Assembly: GCF_001418335.1 (NCBI RefSeq)
Contig: NZ_LIPP01000316.1
Coordinates: 1-34,777, forward strand
Origin: Streptomyces aurantiacus
GTDB taxonomy: Bacteria; Actinomycetota; Actinomycetes; Streptomycetales; Streptomycetaceae
Direction of reading: 5' to 3'
DNA length: 34,777 bases
The notes beneath the pieces were generated by a model. The model made no database searches. It was given only the letters and a program-made list of their open reading frames with translations, and was not told where the DNA came from. Of this stretch, positions 23,004 through 31,451 are shown piece after piece. Every line of letters starts with the position of its first letter. Position 1 is the first letter of the stretch. The position numbers and the translations under genes are program-made.

Positions 23004-24353
23004 ATGAATGCCAACGCCAACGCCCACGCCCACGCCCATGCCGATGCCCGTGCCCAATCCGACGTCAACGCCGACGCCGACGCCCGAGCCGACAGGGACG
23101 ACCACGACGGCAAGGGGCGTGACGACCGGCACGATCACCGCAGACTCGGTCGCGAGCTCGGTCTGTTCGACACCGATCCGCTGATCGGGGCGGGGCTGCC
23201 GTACTGGCTGCCCGACGGTGCGGTCGTGCGGCACACCCTGGAGGAGTACATCCGCACCGAGGAGCGGCGCGCGGGGTACCGGCACGTGTACTCGCCCGTG
23301 CTGGGCAAGCGGGAGCTGTACGAGATCTCCGGCCACTGGGCGCACTACGGCGACGACATGTTCCCGCCGATGGACCTGGGCGCGGAGCAGGTCGTACTGC
23401 GGCCGAGCCTGTGTCCGCACCATGCGGTGATCTACCGTTCCCGCCCCCACAGCTACCGCGAACTCCCCTTGCGCATGGCGGAGTTGGGCGGCATGTACCG
23501 GGCCGAGCTGTCCGGCGTACTGGGCGGGCTCACCCGTGTGCGGGCGATCCAGCTGAACGACGCGCACATCTTCTGCACCCTGGACCAGGTGGCGCGGGAG
23601 GCGGGGGACGCGCTGGAGATGATCCGCCGGGCGTACGAGGCGCTCGGCATCACCCCCGCTCGCTACCGGCTCTCCCTGCCGGGCCCGGGCGGCAAGTACG
23701 TCGCCGCGCCCGAGTTGTGGCAACGGGCCACCGCGCTCCTGACCGAGGTCCTGGACCGCTCGGGGCTGCCGTACGAGGCGGCCGAGGGCGAGGCCGCGTT
23801 CTACGGGCCGAAGATCGACGTCCAGGTGGCCGACAGCGCGGGGCGGGAGTCCACCCTGTCCACCGTGCAGATCGACTTCCACCAGCCCGAGCGGTTCGGC
23901 CTGCACTACATCGGCGCGGACGGCGGCAAGCACCGGCCGGTCATGGTGCACCGCAGTGTCATCGGCAGCGTGGAGCGGGCCGTCGCCCTGCTCGTGGAGC
24001 AGCACGGCGGCGCCTTTCCGGCCTGGCTCGCCCCGACCCAGCTGATGGTCCTGCCCATCTCGGAGGCGGAACTCCCGAACGCCCTCGCCCTGACCCGTCG
24101 TTGCGCCGAGCGCGGGCTCCGGGCCGAGATCGCCGGACCGGAGCGCGGCACCCTGGGCGCCCGTGTCCGGGAGGCCCGGCTGGTCCCGTACCAGGCGGTG
24201 ATCGGCGCGAGGGAGGCCGCCGACGACCTGGTCGCACTGCGGCTGCGCGACGGGCGGCGGCTGGGACCGCTGCCTGCCGAGGAGGCCGTCGACCGGATCG
24301 TGGCGCTGACCGACGCGCACAGCACCGCGCTGTGGGAGGACACCGCCTCGTAG
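23004..24353 (+). CDS. thrS: threonyl-tRNA synthetase paralogue lacking TGS and editing domains
   Basis: A 449-residue class II synthetase starting at ATG 23004 (aggag at 22990-22994); the open frame reaches 22899 but runs through the attenuator hairpin. Housekeeping ThrRS is ~650 residues; this one lacks the TGS and N2 editing domains and begins instead with ~45 residues of Asn/His/Ala/Asp repeats (NANANAHAHAHADA). The core is good ThrRS: SGHWAHYGDDMF (109-120), RPSLCPHH with Cys137, RSYRELPLR-like block, DAHIF with His188 and the C-terminal VHRSVIGSVER with the third Zn ligand, then an anticodon-binding domain. Substitutions include NCPGH to LCPHH and the QDD region to LND. It may be a stress-induced or antibiotic-resistant isoform; editing would need another protein. 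Confidence 0.85.
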   Translation: MNANANAHAHAHADARAQSDVNADADARADRDDHDGKGRDDRHDHRRLGRELGLFDTDPLIGAGLPYWLPDGAVVRHTLEEYIRTEERRAGYRHVYSPVLGKRELYEISGHWAHYGDDMFPPMDLGAEQVVLRPSLCPHHAVIYRSRPHSYRELPLRMAELGGMYRAELSGVLGGLTRVRAIQLNDAHIFCTLDQVAREAGDALEMIRRAYEALGITPARYRLSLPGPGGKYVAAPELWQRATALLTEVLDRSGLPYEAAEGEAAFYGPKIDVQVADSAGRESTLSTVQIDFHQPERFGLHYIGADGGKHRPVMVHRSVIGSVERAVALLVEQHGGAFPAWLAPTQLMVLPISEAELPNALALTRRCAERGLRAEIAGPERGTLGARVREARLVPYQAVIGAREAADDLVALRLRDGRRLGPLPAEEAVDRIVALTDAHSTALWEDTAS

Positions 24354-24392
24354 GACGGTGCAGGACGGTTTACGGCAGTTGGGCGGGGGCCA

Positions 24393-24426
24393 CGCGTGCG
24401 GCACCTTCGGCGGGGTGCCGCACGCG
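24393..24426 (+). terminator. 13-bp hairpin between thrS and mmuM
   Basis: Arms 24393-24405 and 24414-24426 pair perfectly (8-nt loop). It lies 40 nt past the ThrRS stop and ends 7 nt before the -10 box of mmuM, so it both terminates thrS and covers the -35 region of mmuM. Confidence 0.7.
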
Positions 24427-24433
24427 CTTCGGC

Positions 24434-24439
24434 TAGCGT
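24434..24439 (+). promoter_or_regulatory. -10 hexamer TAGCGT of mmuM
   Basis: tagcgt lies exactly 6 nt before the mmuM ATG with no ribosome site, the spacing expected of a leaderless transcript. The same hexamer and spacing class is used by the Thr leader. Confidence 0.55.
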
Positions 24440-24445
24440 CGTGAC

Positions 24446-25369
24446 ATGACCAGCAGCACCTCACCCGGCTCATTCCCCGGTACCGGCACGGTCGTTCTCG
24501 ACGGCGGTATGTCCAACCAGCTCAGGGCGGCCGGGCACGATCTGAGTGACGCGTTGTGGTCGGCCCGGCTGCTCGTGGAGCGGCCGGAGGCGATCACCGA
24601 GGCCCACCTCGCCTACTTCGAGGCCGGCGCCGACGTGGCGATCACCGCCAGTTACCAGGCGACCTTCGAGGGCTTCGCCCGGCGCGGCATCTCCGAGAAA
24701 CGTGCCGCCGAACTCCTCGCACTGAGCGTCGCACTCGCGCGGGAGGCGGCCCGGCAGGCCGGCGCGAAGGGTGCCCGCGGGCCGCTGTGGGTGGCGGCGT
24801 CGGTGGGCCCGTACGGGGCGATGCTCGCGGACGGCTCCGAGTACCGGGGGCGGTACGGGCTGAGCGTGGCCGAGCTGGAGCGCTTCCACCGGCCCCGTCT
24901 GGAGGTGCTGGCCGAGGCGGGCCCCGACGTGCTGGCCCTTGAGACCGTGCCGGACGCCGACGAGGCGCGGGCGCTGCTGAGGGCGGTGCGCGGGCTCGGC
25001 GTACCGGCGTGGCTGTCGTACAGCATCACCGGTGACCGGACGCGGGCCGGGCAGCCGCTGGAGGAGGCCTTCGCGGTGGCCGCCGACGCCGACGAGGTGA
25101 TCGCGGTCGGCGTCAACTGCTGCGCCCCCGAGGACGTGGACGCCGCGGTGGCGACCGCCGCGCGGGTGACCGGTAAGCCGGTCGTGGTCTACCCGAACAG
25201 CGGAGAGACCTGGGACGCCGGGGCGCGTGCCTGGAGGGGCCGCGCCACGTTCGCCCCCGGGCAGGTCACCGGCTGGGAGCGGGCCGGGGCGCGGCTGATC
25301 GGCGGGTGCTGCCGGGTGGGGCCGGAGGCGATCTCGCGGATCGCGGCCACCCTGAGGGCCCTCCCCTAA
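24446..25369 (+). CDS. mmuM: homocysteine S-methyltransferase
   Basis: A 307-residue TIM-barrel protein of the MmuM family, which transfers a methyl group from S-methylmethionine (or S-adenosylmethionine) to homocysteine to give methionine, in the cytosol. The start of the barrel is VVLDGGMSNQLRAAGHD (16-32), and the zinc-binding cysteines are in GVNCCAPED and the C-terminal LIGGCCRVGP, as in characterised members. The length is normal. It is probably leaderless (TAGCGT 6 nt upstream). It is followed at once, 1 nt after the TAA, by a truncated transposase fragment, so the gene's downstream flank was lost to an insertion and deletion, but the coding sequence is intact. Confidence 0.9.
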   Translation: MTSSTSPGSFPGTGTVVLDGGMSNQLRAAGHDLSDALWSARLLVERPEAITEAHLAYFEAGADVAITASYQATFEGFARRGISEKRAAELLALSVALAREAARQAGAKGARGPLWVAASVGPYGAMLADGSEYRGRYGLSVAELERFHRPRLEVLAEAGPDVLALETVPDADEARALLRAVRGLGVPAWLSYSITGDRTRAGQPLEEAFAVAADADEVIAVGVNCCAPEDVDAAVATAARVTGKPVVVYPNSGETWDAGARAWRGRATFAPGQVTGWERAGARLIGGCCRVGPEAISRIAATLRALP

Positions 25370-25370
25370 T

Positions 25371-25855
25371 GATGGGAAGGCAACCGCGCAGGCGTGGGAC
25401 CGACTGCACCCGCGGCTGACCCGCCGGGCCGCTTGGCTCGACCACGACGGGCCTCTGCCCATGATCGAGGGCACTGTCGTCCGCCTGGTCGTGGAGAAGC
25501 TGCCCAGCGGCGGGGTCAACAAGCCCGTCTGGCTGTGGTGGTCGGGCACTGGCGCGACCGAACTGGATGTCGACCGCTGCTGGCAGTCCTTCCTCCGCCG
25601 CTTCGACATTGAGCACACATTTCGCCTGTTCAAGCAGACCCTGGGGTGGACCAGACCCCGGCTCCGCAGTTCGGAAGCGGCCGACCGGTGGACCTGGTTG
25701 GTGATTGCTGCCTATGCCCAGCTCCGGCTCGTCCGACCGCTGGCCACGGACCTCCGCAGGCCCTGGGAGAAGCCAGCCGAGCCGAACAGGCTGACACCCG
25801 CCCGCGTCCGCAGAGGGTTCAGGAACCTGCACGCGAAAACAGGGTCTCCAGCCAG
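25371..25855 (+). pseudogene. C-terminal fragment of a transposase (NF041680-like)
   Basis: About 160 residues of a larger transposase, read from DGKATAQAWDRLHPRL onward without a start codon. LEHTFR-type text is visible as IEHTFRLFKQTLGWTRP, then ADRWTWLVIAAYAQLRL and RPWEKPAEPNRLTPARVRRG, which I recall from the NF041680-type putative transposases of Streptomyces. It lacks the whole N-terminal half and stops agreeing with the family at GSPAS, exactly where the 72-nt inverted repeat begins. It cannot be active. Confidence 0.7.
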
Positions 25856-25927
25856 TGACACTGTCGGGAATCTTGGTTTCCGAGGTTGTCGATCACGACG
25901 AAAGTGCCGGGCGAGCGATCCATTTCC
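25856..25927. repeat. 72-nt inverted repeat, left copy
   Basis: The reverse complement of this segment matches 30785-30856 at 68 of 72 positions. Both copies contain an ATG that opens a short frame beginning MDRSPG and continuing VIDNLGNQDSRQ, but no ribosome site, so a gene is doubtful. The pair encloses the TauE/SafE, CGNR and IS1182 segment. Confidence 0.85.
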
Positions 25928-26076
25928 ACATCGCCACCGTGCGCACGCTCAGCACCACGGCGAAGGCGTCCAGCGCCGTCTTCGGGATTCGCACCTCCGC
26001 CGGCTCCCGCTCGATCCCTGCCACCGGGCCCGCTTCACCTCGTCGACAGGCCCGCGCCTGCCGTCGCGGATCAGCG

Positions 26077-26270
26077 TGACAGACCCCGCACCCCCCGCAC
26101 GGTGTCACTCTGTGAAGCTGACAGGTGACCAGGAGCACGTCGCCGAACCGGCGCGACCGCCACTCACCGCGGCCCGCGCCCGGGAAATGACGGACGGGCT
26201 GCGCGAGGCGATGGACGACGTCCGGCTCTCCGTGGCGGTCCTCGCCGCCCGCGTCTGGCTCCCCCTGGGG
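26077..26270 (+). pseudogene. fragment of a plasmid/phage-type regulatory protein
   Basis: A plus-strand frame gives REMTDGLREAMDDVRLSVAV and LAARVWLPLGH, which resembles proteins in actinomycete accessory DNA that begin this way and continue into a DNA-binding domain. The expected continuation after LPLGH is lost and the frame passes into the reverse side of another broken gene. I take it as a remnant; the family name is uncertain. Confidence 0.4.
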
Positions 26271-26273
26271 CAC

Positions 26274-26575
26274 AATGCCGGGAATGGGGTGTTCCACTTC
26301 CCCGGTGCCGGTCAGCGCCCGCACCGCGTCCACGCTCAGATTCGCGGCCAACACGAAGAACGAGACCGCGATGATCCGCAGGGTGGTCTTCTCCCGGGCC
26401 TCGCGCACGGCGTGCTCGCGGGCGGAGAACTGCCAGGCGGCCGCAGCGGCGGAGGTCACTTCGATGATCGAGTCTAGGCCGAAGCCGGCCAGCGCGGTGG
26501 AGGAGGCGCGGTGATGGCGGCGATCACCTCGGTCACGTTGTAGGTGATGGTCGCCGCGACGAGTAGCCGTAGCGG
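26274..26575 (-). pseudogene. broken cation diffusion facilitator (CDF) transporter
   Basis: In reverse, one frame reads VAATITYNVTEVIAAI (about 26575-26520) and a shifted frame continues ALAGFGLDSIIEVTSAAAAA (from about 26507) and TTLRIIAVSFFVLAANLSVD. Together these are transmembrane helices 1-3 of a CDF-type cation transporter, with the metal-site Asp in FGLDS. A frameshift splits helix 1 from helix 2, and the sequence stops matching after HPIPGI near 26274. The gene is dead and truncated at both ends. Confidence 0.55.
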
Positions 26576-26614
26576 CGGGCAAGGACGTCACGCCCAGGCC
26601 CCGGTCGGAGCTCC

Positions 26615-26764
26615 ATGAAGGGCGCGGACCTGCTTGAGGAAGGAGGCCCGCAATGCCGTACCTCCGACGGCCTCATCGTTCAGGCCGTTGAGGACTTCCG
26701 GCAGCAGCGTGACCGGTTCGCCCAGGCCGTCGTACAGGCCCACGCCGACTTCGCCACGCTGTGA
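26615..26764 (+). CDS. small hypothetical protein or gene fragment (49 aa)
   Basis: ATG 26615 opens 49 codons ending at TGA 26764. The product is hydrophilic and helical (VQAVEDFRQQRDRFAQAVVQ). Upstream gcaa/gga signals are poor. It lies in a stretch of broken genes and may be the tail of something larger. No family is recognised. Confidence 0.25.
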   Translation: MKGADLLEEGGPQCRTSDGLIVQAVEDFRQQRDRFAQAVVQAHADFATL

Positions 26765-26858
26765 CTAGCGCCTGATCAGCCGGAAACCACCGCGGATACC
26801 TGCTGGTCACACACGTCAAGGCAGGTCGCGGGTATCCCAGCGGGTCCCGATCAGCCCT

Positions 26859-27710
26859 TTAGCTCGGTGGTGAGGACGCCGGGGCGGGTTGGTGGCGTGC
26901 GAGTTGAAGGATCTCGCGGATGCCCATGGCGAGGGCAAAGGTGGCGAACACGACGCTGAGGACGACGCTGTTGAGCACCAGTGCGAGGAGCGCTCCGGCG
27001 GCGGCGCCGGGGATGGCTCCAAGGCTGAGGTAGCTGCTGATGGATGGTGAGGCAGTGCCATTGCGTAGGTGGACAACGGCTCCGACGACCGAATTGGGGA
27101 CGAACAACAGCAGGGATGTTCCGGCGGCGGTGTGCAGGTCAGCCCCGAAGAGCACGACGAGTGCGGGGACGGCGAGTAGTCCGCCGCCGAGACCGAGGGC
27201 TGCGGCCCAGGCGCCGATAACAATGCCGGTGAGCACGGTGACCGGGACGACGAACCAGACGCTGGCCAACAGCGTGGGAGAGACAGCGGCGTGACCGCCG
27301 AGGGGGTCGAGGCCGGCGGCGTCGAGGTAAAGCTTGGCGGCAGTGAGGAGGACCACGGCAGTGAACAACAGCCTCAGGACACGGTCAGGCAGGCGGGAAA
27401 CGATGTCGGTGCCGAAGAACCCGCCGATGATTCCGCCGATGGTCATTCCGGTTCCGGCACGGAGGTCGACCGCTCCGCCAGCGAGGGCATAGACCGCGGC
27501 TCCGACGACGCAGACAGCGATGTTGGCGGTGGTCGCGGTGCCGTGCACCACTGCGCGGGGCAGGCGGGCGAAGCGGTCGAGGGCGGGCACGAAGAATACG
27601 CCGCTGCCTCCGCCGAACAGTCCACTGACCACGCCGCCGACGGCTCCGATACTCCCCGCGCCTGCGGCCCCCAAGGGGCTGCCGGTGGTGTGTTCGCTGT
27701 TGGAGCCCAT
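26859..27710 (-). CDS. TauE/SafE-family sulfite/anion exporter
   Basis: A 283-residue membrane protein starting at ATG 27710 (aaggggaaccac before it). It has about eight membrane helices in two related halves, each opening with the family's glycine-rich start: GAVGGVVSGLFGGGSGVFFVP (22-42) and GIVIGAWAAALGLGGGLLAVP, with PALDRF and PALVVLF after them. This is the TauE/SafE (DUF81) family, which moves sulfite, sulfoacetate, thiosulfate or related anions across the membrane. The gene is divergent from a CGNR zinc-finger regulator, and a cluster of GTAACC sites lies between, so the regulator probably controls the exporter. It is intact although its surroundings are full of gene remnants. Confidence 0.88.
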   Translation of the reverse strand: MGSNSEHTTGSPLGAAGAGSIGAVGGVVSGLFGGGSGVFFVPALDRFARLPRAVVHGTATTANIAVCVVGAAVYALAGGAVDLRAGTGMTIGGIIGGFFGTDIVSRLPDRVLRLLFTAVVLLTAAKLYLDAAGLDPLGGHAAVSPTLLASVWFVVPVTVLTGIVIGAWAAALGLGGGLLAVPALVVLFGADLHTAAGTSLLLFVPNSVVGAVVHLRNGTASPSISSYLSLGAIPGAAAGALLALVLNSVVLSVVFATFALAMGIREILQLARHQPAPASSPPS

Positions 27711-27886
27711 GTGGTTCCCCTTCTCGTCGTCGGTCGTGTGAGGGCTTACTGCGGCTCTCGTACGACCCGATCGCACAGGCGAAAAAGAACCCTCAGGTCG
27801 TGGCACGGTTTCGTCTCCTGGTGGGCGCCGCAATGGGGCCGGTGACGTCGGGCCCGGCGGCGAGCCGGGCATCGACCTAAGGTCAC

Positions 27887-27951
27887 GTAACCGATACTAA
27901 CGCTGTAGAGGTTACATCAGCGGTAACCGTGCCACAGCACGGATCGGTTAC
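27887..27951. promoter_or_regulatory. cluster of four GGTTAC/GTAACC half-sites
   Basis: GTAACCGAT (27887-27895) and ATCGGTTAC (27943-27951) form an outer 9-bp inverted pair; GGTTAC (27910-27915) and GGTAACC (27922-27928) form an inner pair. They lie just upstream of the CGNR gene and in the region shared with the exporter gene. A dimeric repressor binding as two dimers would fit. TAGTCT (27956-27961) is a possible -10 box 8 nt before the CGNR ATG. Confidence 0.55.
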
Positions 27952-27969
27952 TGCCGTAGTCTGGGGGTC

Positions 27970-28482
27970 ATGACCGCAGTGCCTCATGTCCCCACTGCCT
28001 GGCTGGTGGAACTGGTGAACGGGTACGGCAACCGTCCCCGGGCAGCCGCGGCCAGGACTGACGAGCCGTATCCCGACCTCGGCCGCCTGGCCGATCTACC
28101 CGAAGCAAGCACTCTCGGAGAGGGGCAGCTGATTGGCGTTGCCGACCGTCTGTGGCCCCTCTTCGCCTCGGCAAACCCTCCGGAGAGGGCAGCGGCCATC
28201 AATGACCTCGTGGTCCGCTCCCGACTCACTCCATACATCGATCATGAGGCCCGGACACGCTGGTCGACATCGCTGAATGCGCCCGACAAGCTTGTGACGG
28301 CCGGCTGCGTCACGACCATGATGGAAGTCGTCGCTCATGGCGGCTGGCGTCGTCTCGGAACCTGTGAGGGAGAGGACTGCCTCGACGCTCATCTCGCCCT
28401 GCCTGGACGCAGCCGCCGTTACTGCTCGACCACTTGCCTCAACCGTGCTCGCATCCGCTCCTACCGTGCGCGCCGACGCTGA
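27970..28482 (+). CDS. CGNR zinc-finger / ABATE-domain regulator
   Basis: A 170-residue protein starting at ATG 27970, probably leaderless. The N-terminal ~110 residues are the ABATE-type domain (LVELVNGYGNRPR at 12-24). The C-terminal zinc finger uses Cys132, Cys137, Cys152 and Cys156 (C-x4-C, then YCSTTCLNRARIRSYRARR); the motif that names the family reads CLNR here. CGNR proteins are thought to be stress-response transcription factors. It is divergent from the TauE/SafE exporter, with paired half-sites between, so it likely regulates the exporter and itself. Compared with most family members, the N-terminal domain looks slightly short. Confidence 0.85.
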   Translation: MTAVPHVPTAWLVELVNGYGNRPRAAAARTDEPYPDLGRLADLPEASTLGEGQLIGVADRLWPLFASANPPERAAAINDLVVRSRLTPYIDHEARTRWSTSLNAPDKLVTAGCVTTMMEVVAHGGWRRLGTCEGEDCLDAHLALPGRSRRYCSTTCLNRARIRSYRARRR

Positions 28483-28877
28483 GATCCGCCGCCAGTCCAG
28501 ATTCGATATCAGAGGACACACGGCACCATCCTGTAGCCCGACGATCCCGGCTGCGCCTATGTGACACACAGCCCGTTTCACCAGATGAGCGAGGCGCGCT
28601 GTGAGGGTGTGAGGCGAAGGCCTGCGGCAACGGGATGCCGCTGCTCCTGGCCGTACTGCTCGTCGTGGTGTGCAGCGGATGCTGCTCGATGGGCAGCGGG
28701 CGCTGGTGGCCGCCGTCGTGCCTGACGCTGTCGCGAAGCTTGGTTGAACGGCCTCGTGGAAGATCATCAGGCTGAATAGATGGTCCGCGGTGAAATGGTG
28801 TGCCAGGCTCGGACGCAGCCGTCGTTTCGCGTCAGGTCTGGGGCAAGTTGGTCGCGACCAGCTTGAGAACGATCATC
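28483..28877. other. 395-nt region without a supported gene
   Basis: Stops interrupt every frame and no motif is recognised. It includes a run ending VVPDAVAKLG before a TGA near 28745, which could be the tail of a lost gene, and then the outer flank of the IS1182 element. No perfect terminal inverted repeat for that element was found. Confidence 0.3.
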
Positions 28878-30560
28878 TCAGCCTGCGGGATGGGTGGCGA
28901 CACGCCAGGACCGGGGCCGGGGAATGCGCTGCCAGTCAAGGAAGCCCTGGAGTGCGGTGGGGTTCCGGGACTGCCGGGCGGGCGCCGGCGGTAGGTGGAC
29001 GCCGATGCGTTCGAGGTTGACCGCGATGGCGGTAAAGACATGCTGGATGTGGGCTTTCTCTTCGCTCCGGTAGCGGCACTGGCGCATGCCGTGGCCGTTG
29101 ACGAACTCGCTGATCGTGCTCTCGATGGCGGCCCGCAACGAGTAGCGTGAGAGCCATTCCTGGGTCTGCTGCTCGGTCCGCGACTCCGACTGGATGTCGT
29201 AGAGCTCACGAGGCAGGAAGGAGACCTTCCGGGCGTCGGTGCGGGTGCAGGCGCTCTTCACCGGGCACTCACGGCAGTCGTCCGGGGAGAACTCGGCGTT
29301 GACGTAGGGGGCGAGGGAGGGCGGTGTCGACCACCGGCGGCTGACCCTGCCCCGAGGACAGGTGACCTGCTGGGCGTCCCAGTCGATGGTGAATGCTTCG
29401 CGGTGGAAGACGGTGCCTTTGCGGGACTGGCGGGTGCTTCTGGCCCGGATCGGTCCGACCAGGCCGACGCAGTGCTCGCGGGCGACCTGCTGCTTGAGCG
29501 CGACGGAGAGTTAGCCGCCGTCGACAAAGTGCTCCTTCGACAGCAGGTTCCGGTCATGGAGGTTGGTCATGATGCCGGGCAGAGCCTTGGTGTCGTGGAC
29601 GGGGGCCTTGGTGGTCGTGACGTCGGTGATCACGCTGGGGGTATCCGGGTCGCAGGTCTCGGTGACGTGCGCGAGGAAGCCCTTCCAGCGGGTCTCGCCG
29701 CGGCGTGCGTAGCGGGTGCTGATGTCGTAGGGCGAGACGATGGCGACCGCTGAGGGCGGCAGGCCGGCGTCCCCGGGCTCGCGCCACGTCGGCCGGTCCT
29801 GTGTGTCGAGGACGTAGTTCTGCACGAAGACCTGGCGCAGAGCCTGGACCTGCTCGCCGTCGCGGAGGGCGGGCAGGTAGCGGTGGACGTAGCGCAGAAG
29901 CAGGCGGGCGTCCTCGCCGGTCTGTTTGATCCGGGTCTTGGGCTTGGAGGGGTTCTTGCCGAGCCGGGCGGCGCGCCCGTAGCGCTTGCCCCAGTCCTCG
30001 GTGACCAGGGCGACCAGCTCGTGCGGCGCCCGGCGGGCGAGTTCTTCCAGAGCGGCGCGCATGGCCTCGGTGACCAGCTCCAGGCGGGTCAGGTCGCGGA
30101 CAGCGGCCAGGACGTGGGTGGAGTCGGTGCGCTGCCGGCCGCGCTCGCGGACCAGGCCGACGGCCCGGATCTTCTCCAGCGCCAAGCCGAGCAGCTTGTC
30201 GGCCCGGCCCTCCTGGGCCAAGCGCTCGCAGAAGTCGGCCAGGACGCCGTGGTGGAAGCCGGGGTCCTCCAGCTCCATGGCCAGGGCGTATTTGAAGTCG
30301 ATGCGGTTGCGCACGGACTCGGCTGCCTGCCGGTCGGACAGCTCCAGCAGGAACTGCAGGACGGACACGGTCGCCAACTGGGCAGGTGACAGACCCGGCC
30401 TGCCATCCCGCGGGTACCACTCCTCGAAGTCCTCATCGCTCCACAGGCCGTCGAGGTGGTCACGGATGGTCATGGCCGTGGTGCCGCGCGGGTTGCACGC
30501 CCGCGCCACCCGAACGGTCAGTTCCGGGACCACACAGCCGGTACGGGCACGGACACACAT
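28878..30560 (-). pseudogene. IS1182-family transposase, inactivated by one stop codon
   Basis: One minus-strand frame, apart from a single TAA at 29511-29513, codes for about 560 residues starting at ATG 30560 (ggaggt before it). The N-terminal part (LTVRVARACNPRG, MTIRDHLDGLW, DEDFEEWYPRDGRPGLSPAQ, LSDRQAAESVRNRIDFKYAL, RQRTDSTHVLAAVRDLTRLE) and the C-terminal part (a Cys-rich DDCRECPVKSACT, then SRYSLRAAIESTISEFVNGH with the catalytic Glu) are those of IS1182-type DDE transposases. Length and order are normal, so the nonsense mutation is the only visible lesion, in the middle of the catalytic core after HFVDGG. It is probably inactive unless the stop is read through. Confidence 0.88.
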
Positions 30561-30784
30561 CTCGGACCTCCGAAATCGTGGGCGCCAACCCTCCCACCCG
30601 TCCGGATCACGAGGACCGTGGTTCCTGGAGCGGCTACCACGAACGGGTGAACGTCTTCGACGCACCAGTCACGACAACAACTCCAACACCAGAGAGCACG
30701 AACGATGCGTTCGCCCAACGGTCACCGGACCGCTGTCGCGTTCTCCATCGAGCCACCGGCCTGTTCACTGGGTCCCTGAACAGC

Positions 30785-30856
30785 GGAAATGGATCGCTCG
30801 CCCGGCATCTTCATCGTGATCGACAACCTCGGAAACCAAGATTCCCGACAGCGTCA
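30785..30856. repeat. 72-nt inverted repeat, right copy
   Basis: The opposite-orientation partner of 25856-25927 (68 of 72). It ends about 50 nt before the IS5-family transposase remnant. The 220 nt before it (30561-30784) hold no gene; a 7-bp inverted repeat ctgttca/tgaacag lies at about 30766-30784. Confidence 0.85.
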
Positions 30857-30906
30857 GGCTCTAAGGGTGGCCCGTAGCTGCTGGCGACGGGTGAGATGAT
30901 TTTGCC

Positions 30907-31391
30907 GTGGCTGGTGTGATCACGGCGTCGGTGCCGTCCTGGACAGTCCCGTTCATCGGGCTGAGTCCGCGTCAGTTCGGCAAGCTGAGCACAGCGTTGT
31001 GGCGCGAGGGCGCGGATCCGGTCCGCAAGGGCCGGCCGTAAAGCCTGCCTGTGGCAGGACCGGGTCCTGCTGGTCGCCGCGTACTGGCGGACCAACCTGA
31101 CCCTGCGCCAACTGGCGCTGTTGTGCGGGGTCTCCCAGTCCGCGGCCGACCGGATCGTCGATCGCCTCGGCCCGGCCCGGCGCCGGCGCTGCAGCCACGT
31201 AGACGCTTCCGCCGTGACGCCGTGCTGATCGTTGACGGCACCCTCGTCCCCACTCGCGATCACACGGTCGCCGAGCAGTCGAAGAACTATCGGTACACGA
31301 CCAACCACCAGGTCGTCATCGACACCGATAACCGGCTGGTCTTAGCAGTTGGACGGCCGTCGCCGGGCAACCACAACGACCGCAAGGCCAC
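30907..31391 (+). pseudogene. 5' part of an IS5-family transposase, frameshifted
   Basis: From GTG 30907 the frame reads SPRQFGKLSTALWREGADP and hits a TAA at 31039. A shifted frame continues DRVLLVAAYWRTNLTLRQLA (from about 31057) and SQSAADRIVDRLGP, then the first frame returns with DAVLIVDGTLVPTRDH, the first catalytic Asp, and SKNYRYTTNHQVVIDTD. The match ends at GNHNDRKA; everything after it, including the second Asp and the Glu, is missing. An inverted fragment at 34606-34777 picks up at the same residues. Confidence 0.8.
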
Positions 31392-31451
31392 GCGATGAGC
31401 GGCAGCCCCCGTCTGCACTGACTCGAAGATCAGATATGGGACAAGCCTTGG

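Noticed and set aside
22776..24473. 565-residue reverse frame opposite the ThrRS gene
   Set aside because: ThrRS has unmistakable motifs on the plus strand.
25856..25927. Short gene beginning MDRSPG in both 72-nt repeats
   Set aside because: No ribosome site, different downstream codons in the two copies, and the sequence behaves as part of a repeat.
28096..28767. 223-residue reverse frame opposite the CGNR gene
   Set aside because: Shadow frame; the zinc-finger gene is well supported.
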